Below are positions 23,548 through 35,140 of a DNA stretch of 64,000 nt, piece after piece. The translations under genes and the position numbers were made by a program. Source of the stretch: Ciona intestinalis. Lineage: Eukaryota; Chordata; Ascidiacea; Phlebobranchia; Cionidae. The notes under the pieces are model-generated. The model made no database searches and was not told where the DNA came from. It saw only the letters and a list, made by a program, of their open reading frames with translations. The DNA lies in NCBI RefSeq assembly GCF_000224145.3, contig NC_020172.2, positions 4,927,961 through 4,991,960 of the forward strand, read 5' to 3'. Every line of letters starts with the position of its first letter. Within the stretch, counting starts at the first letter, position 1.

Positions 23548-26500
23548 ATGGTAATTGTTACAGAAGACGAGGAAGTAGTGGTAGAGGAACCAACACAAGT
23601 CGTTGCTAAGCAACCAGAAACAAACAGTTATCCACCACTAAGAGTGTGCACTAGCAGCGCTAAAGGGTCCAACGAAGCTCTTTCCTCGGCCATACAGCAA
23701 CTCAACTGGAGAGAATGCAAAAACGGGTCAAAACCTGGTACATGTTGTTGTTTTTCTTTAAAGAAGAGGCCTAAACGCTCGCCGTGTATACTCTCTATGT
23801 ATGGGTGAGGTTCTACAGCGAGGGGAGCTTTGGGACACAAGTACGCCAGATTTGCCCCATAACCCCATCGACACTCTTGTTGTATTACTCCGCATGTGTT
23901 GAAGAATTTATCCATATAATTAGTTACTGTTTGCTTTTTATTTCAGGCCCCATCGACATATATTGGGTTGGCCTTGGTTTTGACGAGCAAGTTTACAGCA
24001 AACCAGGTGTTTATGCGGTGAATAAACTACCTGGTATGGTGGAACTTGTACAGAAGGTTGGTACTATAAGTATATAATGCGGCAATGTATTGCATGTATG
24101 AATATTTGCGTTTAAAAGTAGATCAGTACCCGTATTGTACCCAAATTACACTGTGTTTGATGCGGGGTGATTGCTACAAGTATCAATCAGGTGTATAAAA
24201 CAGAACACCCGCGTTAACTCCTGCAGTTATGGCCCGCTGAGGATAAAAAGTTATTCAAAGCAATACAACTTCTTATGACGTCACACAGGTTCATTTATCG
24301 CGAATAATCAAGAGAATGCAACTTTTATTTCCCGGCGAGTTCGACTTTTACCCACCCACCTGGTTCCTACCCGAGCAATATCATCAATTTGTTGGCGAAA
24401 TGACCGTCAACAAAAAGCCGAAGGCAAACAGGCAGATAGCGACACCACGCGGTGGTACACCAGGTAGGTATAAATCGTATTATTTGAAAACCCCATTAAG
24501 ATTTAACCTCTATAACCCACTTACACCTCGGGCACGTAGGCCCCCAATAGAAGCAGCGACGAACCTTGAACCTATTGGTTACAGGCAGGCGCGCTATATC
24601 CACTTTGCCACGGCGCAGGATAAACAATTATAAATAATACGGCACGAGAGAACAGAATCATGCTTTAGCTTTCATCAAAGCGTCGAAAATACAACAGGTT
24701 TCTTATGCCAGCTGAGAGTTGAATATTATTTAGCTTTCTTATTAAGTGGACTTTATTATGTCGATACGATTTAACTGTAGCGGCAATCTATATATTTTAA
24801 ACTTTACCTTTTATTTTCAGTCACCAAACGTGAAAGTCAAACTTACATAGTGAAACCTGATACTGGTAGCCAGGGTGAGGGGATTCACCTAGTTAGCGAC
24901 CCACGTGACGTACACGCAGTTGTTGGGGCGAGGCCTGCTGTTGTACAAGTAAGGGATGGGGGGATGTTTGTGTAACGTAGTTAATATATATTACTGTGGG
25001 AGAAGACAGGACAGCAGCATTGGTACATAATATCCAAATATCCTGTGTTTTAAGCAATTAAAAACCGTTTGTGGGAGTTGTCGGGATACGGTTTTTTATT
25101 TCTTTGAATGTTCTTTGTTTACTACCAAATGGGACGGGATATCAAAACAAAAAGGTGTCCCATTTTCCCCGCTATAGTATATGTAACTTATTTTGGCGTA
25201 GCGTGACAACCTTAGTTGTTACAACACAATTGTTCTATTTTGTAAATCTCGTTTCAACGATTTATCGCATATGTAAAATTGTTTATTGGTAAAAGTTAGA
25301 AAATATTTAACATAGAATGTAATGCCCTCACCACTTTTTAGAAATACATTGAAAATCCAATACTTCTCGATGGTTATAAGTTCGACCTTCGAATGTATGT
25401 AGTTGTTGCAAGGCTTCATCCAGTTGAGATTTATCTATGCAAGGTAAGATGGGGTTGTATTATATAGAGATGTAATGTTCACAGAAATGGCGATTTAGCT
25501 TTGAGCAATGTCTGCGCCATATATAGGTTTCGCATTGGGCGTTTTCACATTTTTTCTGCATTGGTTAGGTTCTTGTTTGAGGACGTGGGGTTTAAATTTG
25601 TCTTATTACCCCAACAATCAGATTGCTTATAAACGACCGAATGAAACGTGTGACCCGTGTACCTTTCCACCAATGTTTAGCGGGTTTTAGTGGTGTTTGT
25701 TCCCGCCGAAAAGTGATGGCATCGTCGATGTTAATATGTGCGTATTGCGTTAAACAAGTAATACATTATGAACCGTTTACTTTCAGGACGGCTTAGCAAG
25801 ATTATGCACTGTACCTTACGAGCCCCCATCTGCAACAAACATCAACAACACGCTTATGCATCTCACTAATTATAGTTTGAACAAGAACAGTGGTGACTTT
25901 ATACACACTACAGCAGCGAACACGGGATCTAAGCGAACCTATAGCAGCGCTAGACGGGTAGGCCGAATACTGTATCCATATAAACTGTATGTTGTGCTGT
26001 ATGAGTTAAATAACGCTTAAAACCGATATCAATAACCCACAACTTCCTGGTCTACTTTAAATAATACCGCACCTAAAGAAGAAACCTTTATAAAAGAAAC
26101 CTTACCCTAAAACTTAAAGTGTTACCCCCTAAATTACCTATATTTACAAACTGTCACAACACCAGTTAAATGTATTATACACGAATATTGTTCAACTTCT
26201 GTTTCAAACCCGCTTTTACAGAGTCTACGCAAGCAAGGATATAACGTTGACAAGATACACGACAAAATTGTTGACGTAGTCATAAAAACGGTACTTTCCC
26301 TTATTCCTGACGTCACAATTTGGGACCACGTGACGAACAAATCGAAACTTGTCAGGTAAAATAAAGGGTATACCGCATGCGCTAGGCCGAACAAAACTTA
26401 ATATTTTTATCTCTTTTAGATCTTTTCAAATTTTGGGATTTGATATTTTGCTGACGTCAGACGAAAAGGTTCATCTGCTTGAAGTTAATTCGTCCCCGAG

Positions 26501-28907
26501 TACAGGCATTGATGCGGAACGTGAGACCAAACCCGGAAGTGGTGTCATGCAAACGATTATTAGCCCCGTGGACGAACAGGTGTAAAAATAAAGAACTCAC
26601 GTTCTAAGTATAATTTGAAACAAATATATTCTGTAAAGAAACACCCAGGCATTTTATCCTAATGTAGTGTGACTCCCGTGGGTGGGAATTGAACCCGGTG
26701 TTTAACCCTTGCTTATTTGTACCCAGATAAAAGTCCCCCTTCTGCGAGACTCGTTAAGATTAATCGCATACGGTGAAAACGAGCTGGATATGTCGAAGTC
26801 GTGTTTAGAACGTATCTACCCGGCTCAGTGTTTGAACCCGCACCCTAAGGATCATAAATCAACGACGGACCTTGAAACAGACAACAAAAATTCTTCCAAG
26901 AATCAACAATTGTTAAACGTGGGTAGAATAACTGCTCTCACAAGTTAAATATGTGGTAATCGTAAAGAAACGTGTATGAAATTAGAACACCTGTGTTATA
27001 ACGACTATCATTTATCATTCGCCCATTTATGTCAATCACAAACATTTTAGACATTCACCGAAAGAAAACCAACGACTCCAGAGCCCCATCTACCGGTACA
27101 CATAAACGTCAATCAACAAAACGAAGAAAAGTCAGAAAGGTGAAAATCATTTGGCTTTAATACTAAAAGTATATATTTTAACGGGACAATAAAGATTACT
27201 TTCCGTATGCAACAGTATTTTTGTTCAATTCGAACTTGGGTAAATTTTTACCACGGAAGAATCAATTAACCTAATTATATTAAAATAAAATTATTATCAA
27301 AAAGAAATATGGTAGGGTAGGGGAAGGTGGGACACTTTTTCATATATTCTCGTCCAATTTGGTAAAAAAATAGGCACATTCGAACAATTATAAAGCCATA
27401 TCCTCGCGAGTCCTATAGACCGCTGTTAATTGTTTAAAAAACGATCAGGATATTTGGATATTATGGTGTCCCATCTTCCCCCACCCTACTATATAAATAC
27501 ATTTAACATTATGCATTTTCGGTTTAAAGCAACACAAATTATTTCGATAATCCACTTTTGAAACCTCATTTGGAAACAACTACACCAACTAGCATTGTGC
27601 CGCATAAGAGACAGAAACGTTTTACTGTGGTCAAGTGTAGGCAGGTAAGCGTTGGAATAAATTTTAAGTTTTTTACAAAGTCTAATTTAGAGTTAGGATT
27701 TTTAAATTTTACACTTCATAGGAGTATGCGATTACAATGGAAGAATGGAGATTATATTCAAAGAAGAAACCCTTAGTCGCATCAAAAAAATCTCCATCAA
27801 ATCAAGCGAATAAAAAGTTACAAAATGTTGTAAAACCGCAACCGCACGTTGGCGCTACCGAGGACGGATTATTTGACTTTCCAAGTATTTGTCCCACTTG
27901 TGGAGGTTATGTAGGAGGGGTAGGGTCGGGGTTAATTACAACCCAACAACTCTATAAATCTACGTTATCAACAAATGACGTGTACGATGACGTCACAAGT
28001 GTGGAAACATTCGAAAAAAACACTGACGTCATAACACCAAACTGGAAATCTGACAACGAGAGTGACGTCACGTGGGAAAATGACGTCATACCGTCTACAC
28101 GGCGAGCACAAATGCCACCGAAAAGCATCTATTTCAACTCTGCCCAACTTTACGATCGCAACGACGTCACGATTCGATCGGTGACGTCACATACGACGTC
28201 ACACACTAAACCACCAAAGAAAGCTCGTTGCTTAAAATGCGAATCTGTGCTCGCGTCTGATGACGTCATAACTAACCGAAGACAACCAGAAGTGAAAGAA
28301 AACTTCTCAATACAGGAAGTGACGTTATTGAAGCGAGCGGCGGCAGTGTTTATCTTTTTCAACGGTTTTAAAACAAGTTTAAGAATCGGGGCAACTGCGT
28401 TCAGGAACATGGCACGTAGGTGTCGCTTGTGCGAGCAGGGCTCTATGCCCGCGGTCGATATACTCTTTATCGACACCATGCGGCAGTGGCGGGGCTATAC
28501 AGAAGCAAGGGGATCTCCCTTTTACGATACTTTCAAAGGAAAGAACCCAGTGACGTCACACCAACCGGCTGGACTACCTTTTCAAGGGTTCCTAGAAGCT
28601 TTGTTTAGGTAAGAGGTTATTATGACGTCAAAATTATATTTATACCGTATTATTTGTTCAGTTTAATCTTATAATGACGTAATAATTTACTTTGATAACT
28701 AGGTTGGCCAAATCTCGATTCAGGGGAAGCACCTTAAAAGAGAAACTTGAAAGTTTGCTCTCAAACTGTGAGTGTTACGTCACAGAGGCGATGAGAGCCG
28801 ACAAACTCATAAAAAGGCGCCACCAAGCGAAATATTTTAAGAAACCTATGACGTCACCGAGAATCACTTGTTCCACGTCACAAAGAATTCCATTTTTCCA
28901 ATCTTAA
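23548..28907 (+). CDS. TTLL11: TTLL11 tubulin polyglutamylase
   Basis: ATP-dependent ligase that adds glutamate chains to tubulin in cilia and other stable microtubules. Exons: 23548-23737, 23947-24056, 24289-24463, 24821-24948, 25342-25443, 25787-25957, 26222-26355, 26420-26579, 26727-26922, 27051-27139, about 27530-27644, 27722-28608 and 28703-28907. All but the junction into the 27.5-kb exon keep phase; that join is unresolved. TTL-domain landmarks in order: DIYWVGLGF, VNKLPGMVELVQK, LFPGEFDFYPPTWFLPEQY, the nucleotide-binding YIVKPDTGSQGEGIHL, KFDLRMYVVV, MHLTNYSLN, TGSKRTYSS, FQILGFDILL and LLEVNSSPS (catalytic Glu/Asn). The C-terminal block MPAVDILFIDTMRQW ... FQGFLEALFRLAKSRF matches the TTLL11-specific tail, which separates it from TTLL6/13. 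A low-complexity linker packed with CRE palindromes precedes that tail. Confidence 0.92.
24195..24262 (+). mobile_element. SINE tail fragment
   Basis: CAGGTGTATAAAACAGAACA ... GGCCCGCTGAGGATAAAAAG in a TTLL11 intron; diverged copy of the SINE tail. Confidence 0.5.
24514..24626 (-). mobile_element. SINE head fragment (reverse)
   Basis: ACCTATTGGTTACAGGCAGG then CGCGCTATATCCACTTTGCC is the reverse of the SINE head. In a TTLL11 intron. Confidence 0.7.
24988..25181 (-). mobile_element. MITE copy in TTLL11 intron
   Basis: Opposite orientation to most copies: TATTACTGTGGGAGAAGACA ... AAAGGTGTCCCATTTTCCCC GCTATAGTATA. Terminal repeats somewhat decayed. Confidence 0.85.
26980..27047 (+). mobile_element. 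SINE tail fragment
   Basis: AACACCTGTGTTATAACGAC in a TTLL11 intron, then a decayed remainder. Confidence 0.45.
27309..27496 (+). mobile_element. MITE copy in TTLL11 intron
   Basis: TATGGTAGGGTAGGGGAAGG ... ATCTTCCCCCACCCTACTAT. Slightly shortened near the right end. Confidence 0.88.
27988..28856. repeat. Cluster of nine TGACGTCA palindromes
   Basis: Exact octamers at 27988, 28024, 28063, 28081, 28182, 28261, 28551, 28623 and 28849, all but one inside TTLL11 coding exons, plus several CGACGTCA/TGACGTTA near-matches. In frame they encode Asp-Val-(Ile/Thr) or Thr-Ser. See findings. Confidence 0.9.
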
Positions 28908-29333
28908 AATTTAATTTTGCAATTTAGTTCTAAAATAGATCATTTGCGATTTTGATGACGTAATACGTTAATGACGTCGATGATGACGTATATTAGGGTC
29001 GATGAGGGATTAACAGACAAGTGTTTTATATCCAAGGAATTATATGAGATTTTCATTCATTACAACATATGGTTAAGAAATGTTTTGTGTTGATGCTTTG
29101 TAAGCGGATAGTACGCATCGTGATGTCATATTGTTTGATTGTGACGGAGATAATGGGTGTGATGGTTTAAATTTTGAATTGTGACGTCATGCAGGGTGAA
29201 TAAAGTAAATCGTGGATCGTGGGAAAATCAGCAATAAATAAAAAAATAAAAACAATTTGTTAGTGATATAACCACTTATGGTCAGTGTACATATATATAA
29301 CATTTTTGTATAGGTTTGATCTTTAGTTATGAT

Positions 29334-29530
29334 ATAGTAGGATGGGGGAAGCTGGGACACCTTTAGCACATAATATCTAAGTATCCTGATTGTGTTTAAA
29401 ACAACTAACGGTGGTCTATGGGAGTCGTGAGGATATAGTTTTATAATTCTTTGAATGTTCTTCGTTTACTACTGAATGGGACGAGAAAATAGAGCTAAAA
29501 AGTGTCCCATCTTCTCCCACCCTACTGTAT
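29334..29530 (-). mobile_element. MITE copy, full length
   Basis: GATATAGTAGGATGGGGGAA ... AGTGTCCCATCTTCTCCCAC CCTACTGTAT. Lies just downstream of TTLL11. Confidence 0.9.
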
Positions 29531-30809
29531 AACTGTTATCATTTTTGTAAATTACTCATAAAAAAAGCGCAAAACGTCACAATAATGTACATGCAAATAA
29601 CTAGACACGCGTAACAGTTGGTTTTCCTTATTTTAAAGTCATGACATTTAAAAGGCCGAGACGGCCTGGTGTTCTGTGTGTGGGACAACATATGTGGTTT
29701 GGGGGAATAATTAAAAAGACCGAGAACGCTCGCCAGTTGCAATTAAAAAAGCAATTTCGTTGATTCATTACGAATAAATCCCTGGACAATGGCGTTTGTT
29801 ACGGCAGTGCATGTCATAATTAAACAAGGTAGACCCGCAGCAGACTGCAGCATTGATTTTCGAATAAAAATCAATGGGACGTTACGCGAACGGACTTCCT
29901 TAAAACCCATGCGACCGAGGCCCGAATGAGTCAATGGTATTTATTATTAATGGGCACAAGAGCAAAGGAAACCATAAGGACCCTCCGGTTGTTGAATTCT
30001 GATATCAAATCTTTTGGACGATCCATCGCGACAAAAAAATTCTAATCACTAGGTATATAAGAACCAGCACAATCGCTTATTCTGCGTTAAATATAGACAG
30101 AGAACTTCAACTCTTGGTTGCTGATAAGAACATTTTTGTTTGTAATTTTACAATAAGAAATTCTAAAACTTTGTTTCTTAACACACAAACAAAACTTAAC
30201 GTTAAACTGAAACAAGATTGCCAACTTTTCAGCGGTATTACGTATCAAATGATAATTAGTACACACAATGCATTAGTGGTCGATCCTGATTGACCGTGTA
30301 TTAGCACTATAGCAAAATTGTGTTAAAAAAGGAGTTATTTAAAACCAAGCACAAAATGTATCTTCTTACAGCATAGTTAACTATCAATTCGAACATGAAC
30401 TGATTTACGAAATAACTTATTGATGTTGTAATAAGGAATAAACAAAAACAAACATAAATTTTCAAGCAAACCTAAATTGAATACTGTCCTAACACTATGA
30501 CAGTAATAGAAATAAAAACCCTCTAACTTTATTTTCCCACATATCAATATAGACCTCTTGATAATCAACAAGTTCATCTGGTATATTAATAAACCATATG
30601 CCAGCCTTACCCCCGCATATGTCCACTGCATTACGCGTTATGATGATTAATCTTCGCTTGGACATCACGCTGGTTTAATGGAACGACCTCTAAAAGCTGC
30701 GAATGCCATTTTATTGTCTCTATAAGAAATTCTTTTAATTTTTAACTTGACTTTGAAATCGGTTGGTTGTTTCGTAATAATGGAATCAAGACACGAATAA
30801 TGAGTATAA

Positions 30810-30952
30810 TGACGTCACTTAAACCTTTTGTGACGTCATATAAATCGGTCAGCCGGAATGCGCTAATTGTTTTGATTCCAAACTAGATTGTTGATCAATT
30901 GTCTACAATAAACTCTATTGTGAGGTAACACACGATGCAACCAATCACAATG
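30810..30952 (+). promoter_or_regulatory. Candidate promoter: two CREs abutting a TATA box, with short first exon
   Basis: TGACGTCA at 30810 and at 30831-30838, the second joined directly to TATAAAT (30839-30845). About 95 bp later ATGCAACCAATCACAATG (30935-30952) is followed by a strong donor GTGAGTAC. This could be the start of a real plus-strand transcript encoding MQPITM in exon 1, but no downstream exon was identified. Confidence 0.4.
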
Positions 30953-32214
30953 GTGAGTACTGTTACGTCACAGAGGGTAGGAAGACTAAATAATTGATGC
31001 GCGCTTACGTAACTTTGCAACCGACTTAAATCCAGTATATGCTAACTATGTTACTTATATTCACAAACTTTATAGAACAACTAAACATATCATTTCACTT
31101 GCGATTTAAAAACAGTAAAATTGAAACAATTTACTTTTATAAGGCAAAATTTAAGGCCACCGTGTTATTGTATCCTACTAAAAATGCATCGCAGTTATTA
31201 CTTTACATTGTTTTAACTTACGCTGTTAAAATTTCACCAATACGGGTCAGGACAAGTTTCTACAGATCGTGGTCGGCGCTTTTAGTATTTCCATTAAGTT
31301 ATTATGACGTTATAAACGATACGCGGTAGCGAGGAAGTAAATTTAGTCGGTTTATGACGTCACAAGACTCTGTTTCGATTTTACAAATATTGAAAATTTT
31401 AATCTCTGCAGCTGTTACGTAACAATATACGAAAACCGCTGTTTCGCGTTCGAAGTTTCCGGTTTTATTATGACGTGTGCTGCACGCACAAGATGCCACC
31501 TTTGTTATGTCATAATCGACAAGCGCGACGCGCCAGCATTGTTTCGAAAGTATTAAAACTTCCGAAACCGGAAAGCTTAAATACATCGGGGCTTGTGGGC
31601 GAAATGTGGCGGGATTTGAACGCTATGTTTCCCGCTGTTTAATCCCCGAACCCCCAATGTCGGTCACCGTTAATTAACCTGCCAAGAACAGGCGAATGAT
31701 CAAATATAGATGAGGATTTAGGATATTCTGGCCTTGTCAGCTGCGGAGTGGTTATTACTCGTCTGCACCAGATGTTACCGAACTGCGACAACGCTATTCG
31801 TCGCTCTAATTATCCAGAATACAAGTTCTTTAATTAAGCAAGCTCACAATGAATGACAATATGCATAATGACGTCATTATAGCCATAACATTTTAAATAG
31901 GCGCGAAAACTAATATAATTGGTTCAAAACTATTTAAATTTCTGAAGTTATTTTGTGATCACAAATAACGATTGTGACCTCACATATGCAACTGTTTCGT
32001 CATAAACAACAATAACTGAAGCTATTATTCGGCAACAATATCGATTCAAACGTAACATTCGGTTAATTAGAACTTGCATTATTATGACCATATATTAGGT
32101 AAGTTAATGTATTGCATGGGGATTACAAGTCCCTTGTTCATTTAGTTTTCCAATATTACTTAGAAAGCCAGGTCGTCTTGGCTGACTTCGCTTTAAAGGG
32201 GTTACTACGTTTAT

Positions 32215-32374
32215 TATATAGTAGGGTGGGGGAGATGGAACACTTTTCTTTCAATTTTCTCTCCCCATTTGGTAGTAAACACAGAAAATTCAAAGAATTA
32301 TAAAACCATATCCTCACGACTTCCATAGGCCGTTGTTAATTGTTTAAACACGATCAGGATGTTTGCATATTATT
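32215..32374 (+). mobile_element. Truncated MITE copy
   Basis: Good left end (TATATAGTAGGGTGGGGGAG) but stops after GATCAGGATGTTTGCATATT; the right terminal repeat is absent. Confidence 0.85.
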
Positions 32375-33409
32375 TACCGACAAGAATTTGTGCTACTAGT
32401 TGTGTATCATACTTTCATCTTACACCGAGAATGATAAAGTTAAACAAACAACAAACACAACAATATTATACTTATGTAACTACATATGTAACTTTACAGA
32501 ACTATTCTAATCATATATTTATGTACGGAGCCCTACGGATGATCGTTGTAAAAAGTAATTTTACATAAATGGCGAAAATGTTAAATTATCTGTAAAAACA
32601 TTGCGTGTAAAAAGACGAAAGCGTCGCATAGGAGCGAATAATATTTATTCATAAACGAACTACTCAAAAAATAAAAAAAATTAGGAAATGTTTAAGTTTT
32701 GAACCGTGTATTACAGCCGTGCTAATTTACATAGTGTAGCCGGGTGATGTCGGCATATAATGGTTCTGCAACCCGCTTGCGTTGGTTGCCAGCAGATGTT
32801 CTGCGCGCTGTTAATTGCAGTGACCGGTTGGTACCGTGGTGGCCATTAGTGATATTCACCTGCTATGTAGACCGACTGCTGTTATTTCATGCCTACAGCA
32901 CACAAGCAAAAATAATACGAACCATAGCTAAAAATAGCTAAAAAAAGCTGCATTTGTCCACGTGGGTTTGTTTAATTGGAATTCTGGAATAACTAAGGTT
33001 ACGTCACCATGGTTATTGTGAGGTCGAACTCGTATGAACCTTGATCGATTTCAAGTTCAATATTTTAATTAAAACATGAAACTAACCGACCGCTTGCGTT
33101 TTCCAATCAAGAGAATCGATTCTCGTTTTCATTTCGACAAAAATATTAATTCTTGTTACGAAATAAAAAACAAACAAAGAAATCGCGAATCAAGACAGAA
33201 GGCGCGAGATAGGGGGCTGGGAATTAGTGTTGCCAGCTGAAAAATGCTTACCAATGCCTCGATTAAATAAATGTAAGATTCGTAGCCGAGGTTTGGTTTG
33301 TTTATTAAAATGTGGCTTTTATTGTAAATATTAAACTTCGTTTGTGAAAAGTTTACGTTTTTTTCAAAATTTTTTATTGTTTCACGCTAAGAGGCGTGTT
33401 GTGACGACA

Positions 33410-33480
33410 TAGAGACGTCTGGCGCAGTGGGAGAGGAGGCAACACTGCAAATCGCAACAGCGAGTCCTTGCACCTACATT
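33410..33480. repeat. Possible decayed tRNA-like SINE head
   Basis: GTCTGGCGCAGTGGGAGAGG and GCGAGTCCTTGCACC sit at roughly A-box/B-box spacing. Weak. Confidence 0.25.
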
Positions 33481-33717
33481 GAGGGGGTATTGTGACGTGG
33501 TCGGTCAGTCCGCCATATGCTCAGTGCGTCGATGCGGGAGAATGAAAGAAACAAAGAGAAATCACGCGCGCCCGCTTCGCTTCTTTTTTACGTCACAATG
33601 CACGTCGAAATTACTCTTGCTCTCTCGAGAGCGATCGTGAATTCGGGAGAGTCGCGAAAAAATGCTAAGCAATAAACAAACTAAGAAGCGTGCAGATGTC
33701 GCTCGACGTTGTGGTCC

Positions 33718-33852
33718 TATATAACCGGACGAAGCAACCGCAGAGTTATCTCACTCGGCAACAAGAACAGCAACGACCAGCACTTGGAAGAACAAGTCAA
33801 CTCGGCAAGCCGAAAGGACTTCAAAAGAAGAATGTACCCGCCCAAAATGGGG
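33718..33852 (+). promoter_or_regulatory. Candidate TATA promoter and first exon
   Basis: TATATAA at 33718-33724, a GA/CA-rich leader, then ATGTACCCGCCCAAAATGGG (start 33832) and a strong donor GTAAGTTA at 33853. A half-CRE (TTACGTCA) lies near 33590. It may be a distal first exon of RYBP or of an unknown gene; no acceptor partner was proven. Confidence 0.35.
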
Positions 33853-34843
33853 GTAAGTTAAGAGTTTTCTTATAACCAAAAGTAGAAATAACTAGCAGAA
33901 CGAAGGATTTTATGACGTAGGAAACGAACGTTAGATTAAGATTTTTTTTTGTGTAAAGGCGTCTAATTTTATTTTTTACGGTTTTAAAAAATGCTGCATT
34001 TTAGCTACGACAAAATTTAAGTTCAGGCTAAAAATAGAAACGGGTTTCAAAAGGTTTTTTGCCGGCCCTAAATTTTAGGCGCTTGCATTTTACATAATTG
34101 ATGAACGTAGGATGGGGTAAGGTTGCAGTAGCGGCACGTACAGTGTCTGTCGTCTGCCCGTTACCCTGGCAACCCATCAATAATTCAGTGCCTGCATTGA
34201 CGTCATAATGCCTAAGTTACCCTCCTTTGTTTTAAAAGCGATTTAAATTCTCGAAAGAGCAGCGAACTTGGAAGTAGGGCGTTAGTCGTTTGGGAATGGA
34301 TATGGTTCATGTACTTATAAATAGAAAAGGAAGAAAAGTTGAGAAACAATTAAAACTATAAACGATATTAAGTGATGACCCAATTATTCCTACGTAACAA
34401 TATCATTTGTTTCGTCACAGCTGATGTACAGAAGGTACATGCCCTCTAGCGCAACATAGCGGCAAATATATTTGGTGAGTACTTTTATTTTTACGCAATA
34501 TTTTTTTTCATAAAAGTTAAACTGTTCCAAATGTTAAACTAGAATAATATCTGTAAGACAACATTGCATGTTGTAGATTCGGTGCGTTTATTACGTCATA
34601 GTTCATTAGAATTAAATTCGAGAAACTTAAATTTTTGTCCAATGACGTCACATGACGCTTAGAATTATTCGGGTCGATAATCTGCTTTAAGATTTATTCG
34701 AGATTTATTCTCATCAATTAATGCTCCCATTGTGACGTATCGAGCCTCCCATTGTCTCAGCTGTGAATTAGCGCGATGTCCATTGTCAATGCTTCCCCGC
34801 AGCGAAAATCGCGTCATCAAATTGTTAAGTCACACCGGACGTG

Positions 34844-34888
34844 TGACGTCAAAAAAGCATGGGAACAAAGAATTTTGAGCTTATATAA
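34844..34888 (+). promoter_or_regulatory. CRE plus TATA motif
   Basis: TGACGTCA at 34844-34851 and TTATATAAGC (TATATAA at 34882-34888) 30 bp later. No coding exon was found downstream, so a promoter is only possible. Confidence 0.3.
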
Positions 34889-34951
34889 GCGGTTGTATCA
34901 GTGAACAACCACTATACTTGTTACGTCATAGCTATGTTCGGTAGTATTTAT

Positions 34952-35140
34952 TGTGGACCTTGCTGTGTGACGTCACAATAAGGCACGCGGTGAATGCCAA
35001 CGAATTTTTGCTGCTTTCATCTATAATGTTTCGGGTATTTAGAAGGGTATTGTGACGTAATATTTAAAGGGCGCTTATGAGTCGTGTTTACTGTGGACCT
35101 TGCTGTGTGACGTCACAATAAGGCACGCGGTGAATGCCAA
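34952..35140. repeat. Exact 49-bp direct repeat containing a CRE
   Basis: Copies at 34952-35000 and 35092-35140, 140 bp apart and identical across 49 bp. Both are centred on CTGTGTGACGTCACAATAAG. The sequences between and around them are only loosely similar. Confidence 0.95.

Noticed and set aside
26660-26700. tRNA T-arm-like GGGAATTGAACCCGG (reverse)
   Set aside because: Only a T-arm is present, with no D-arm or anticodon at the right spacing; probably SINE or pseudo-tRNA debris in a TTLL11 intron.
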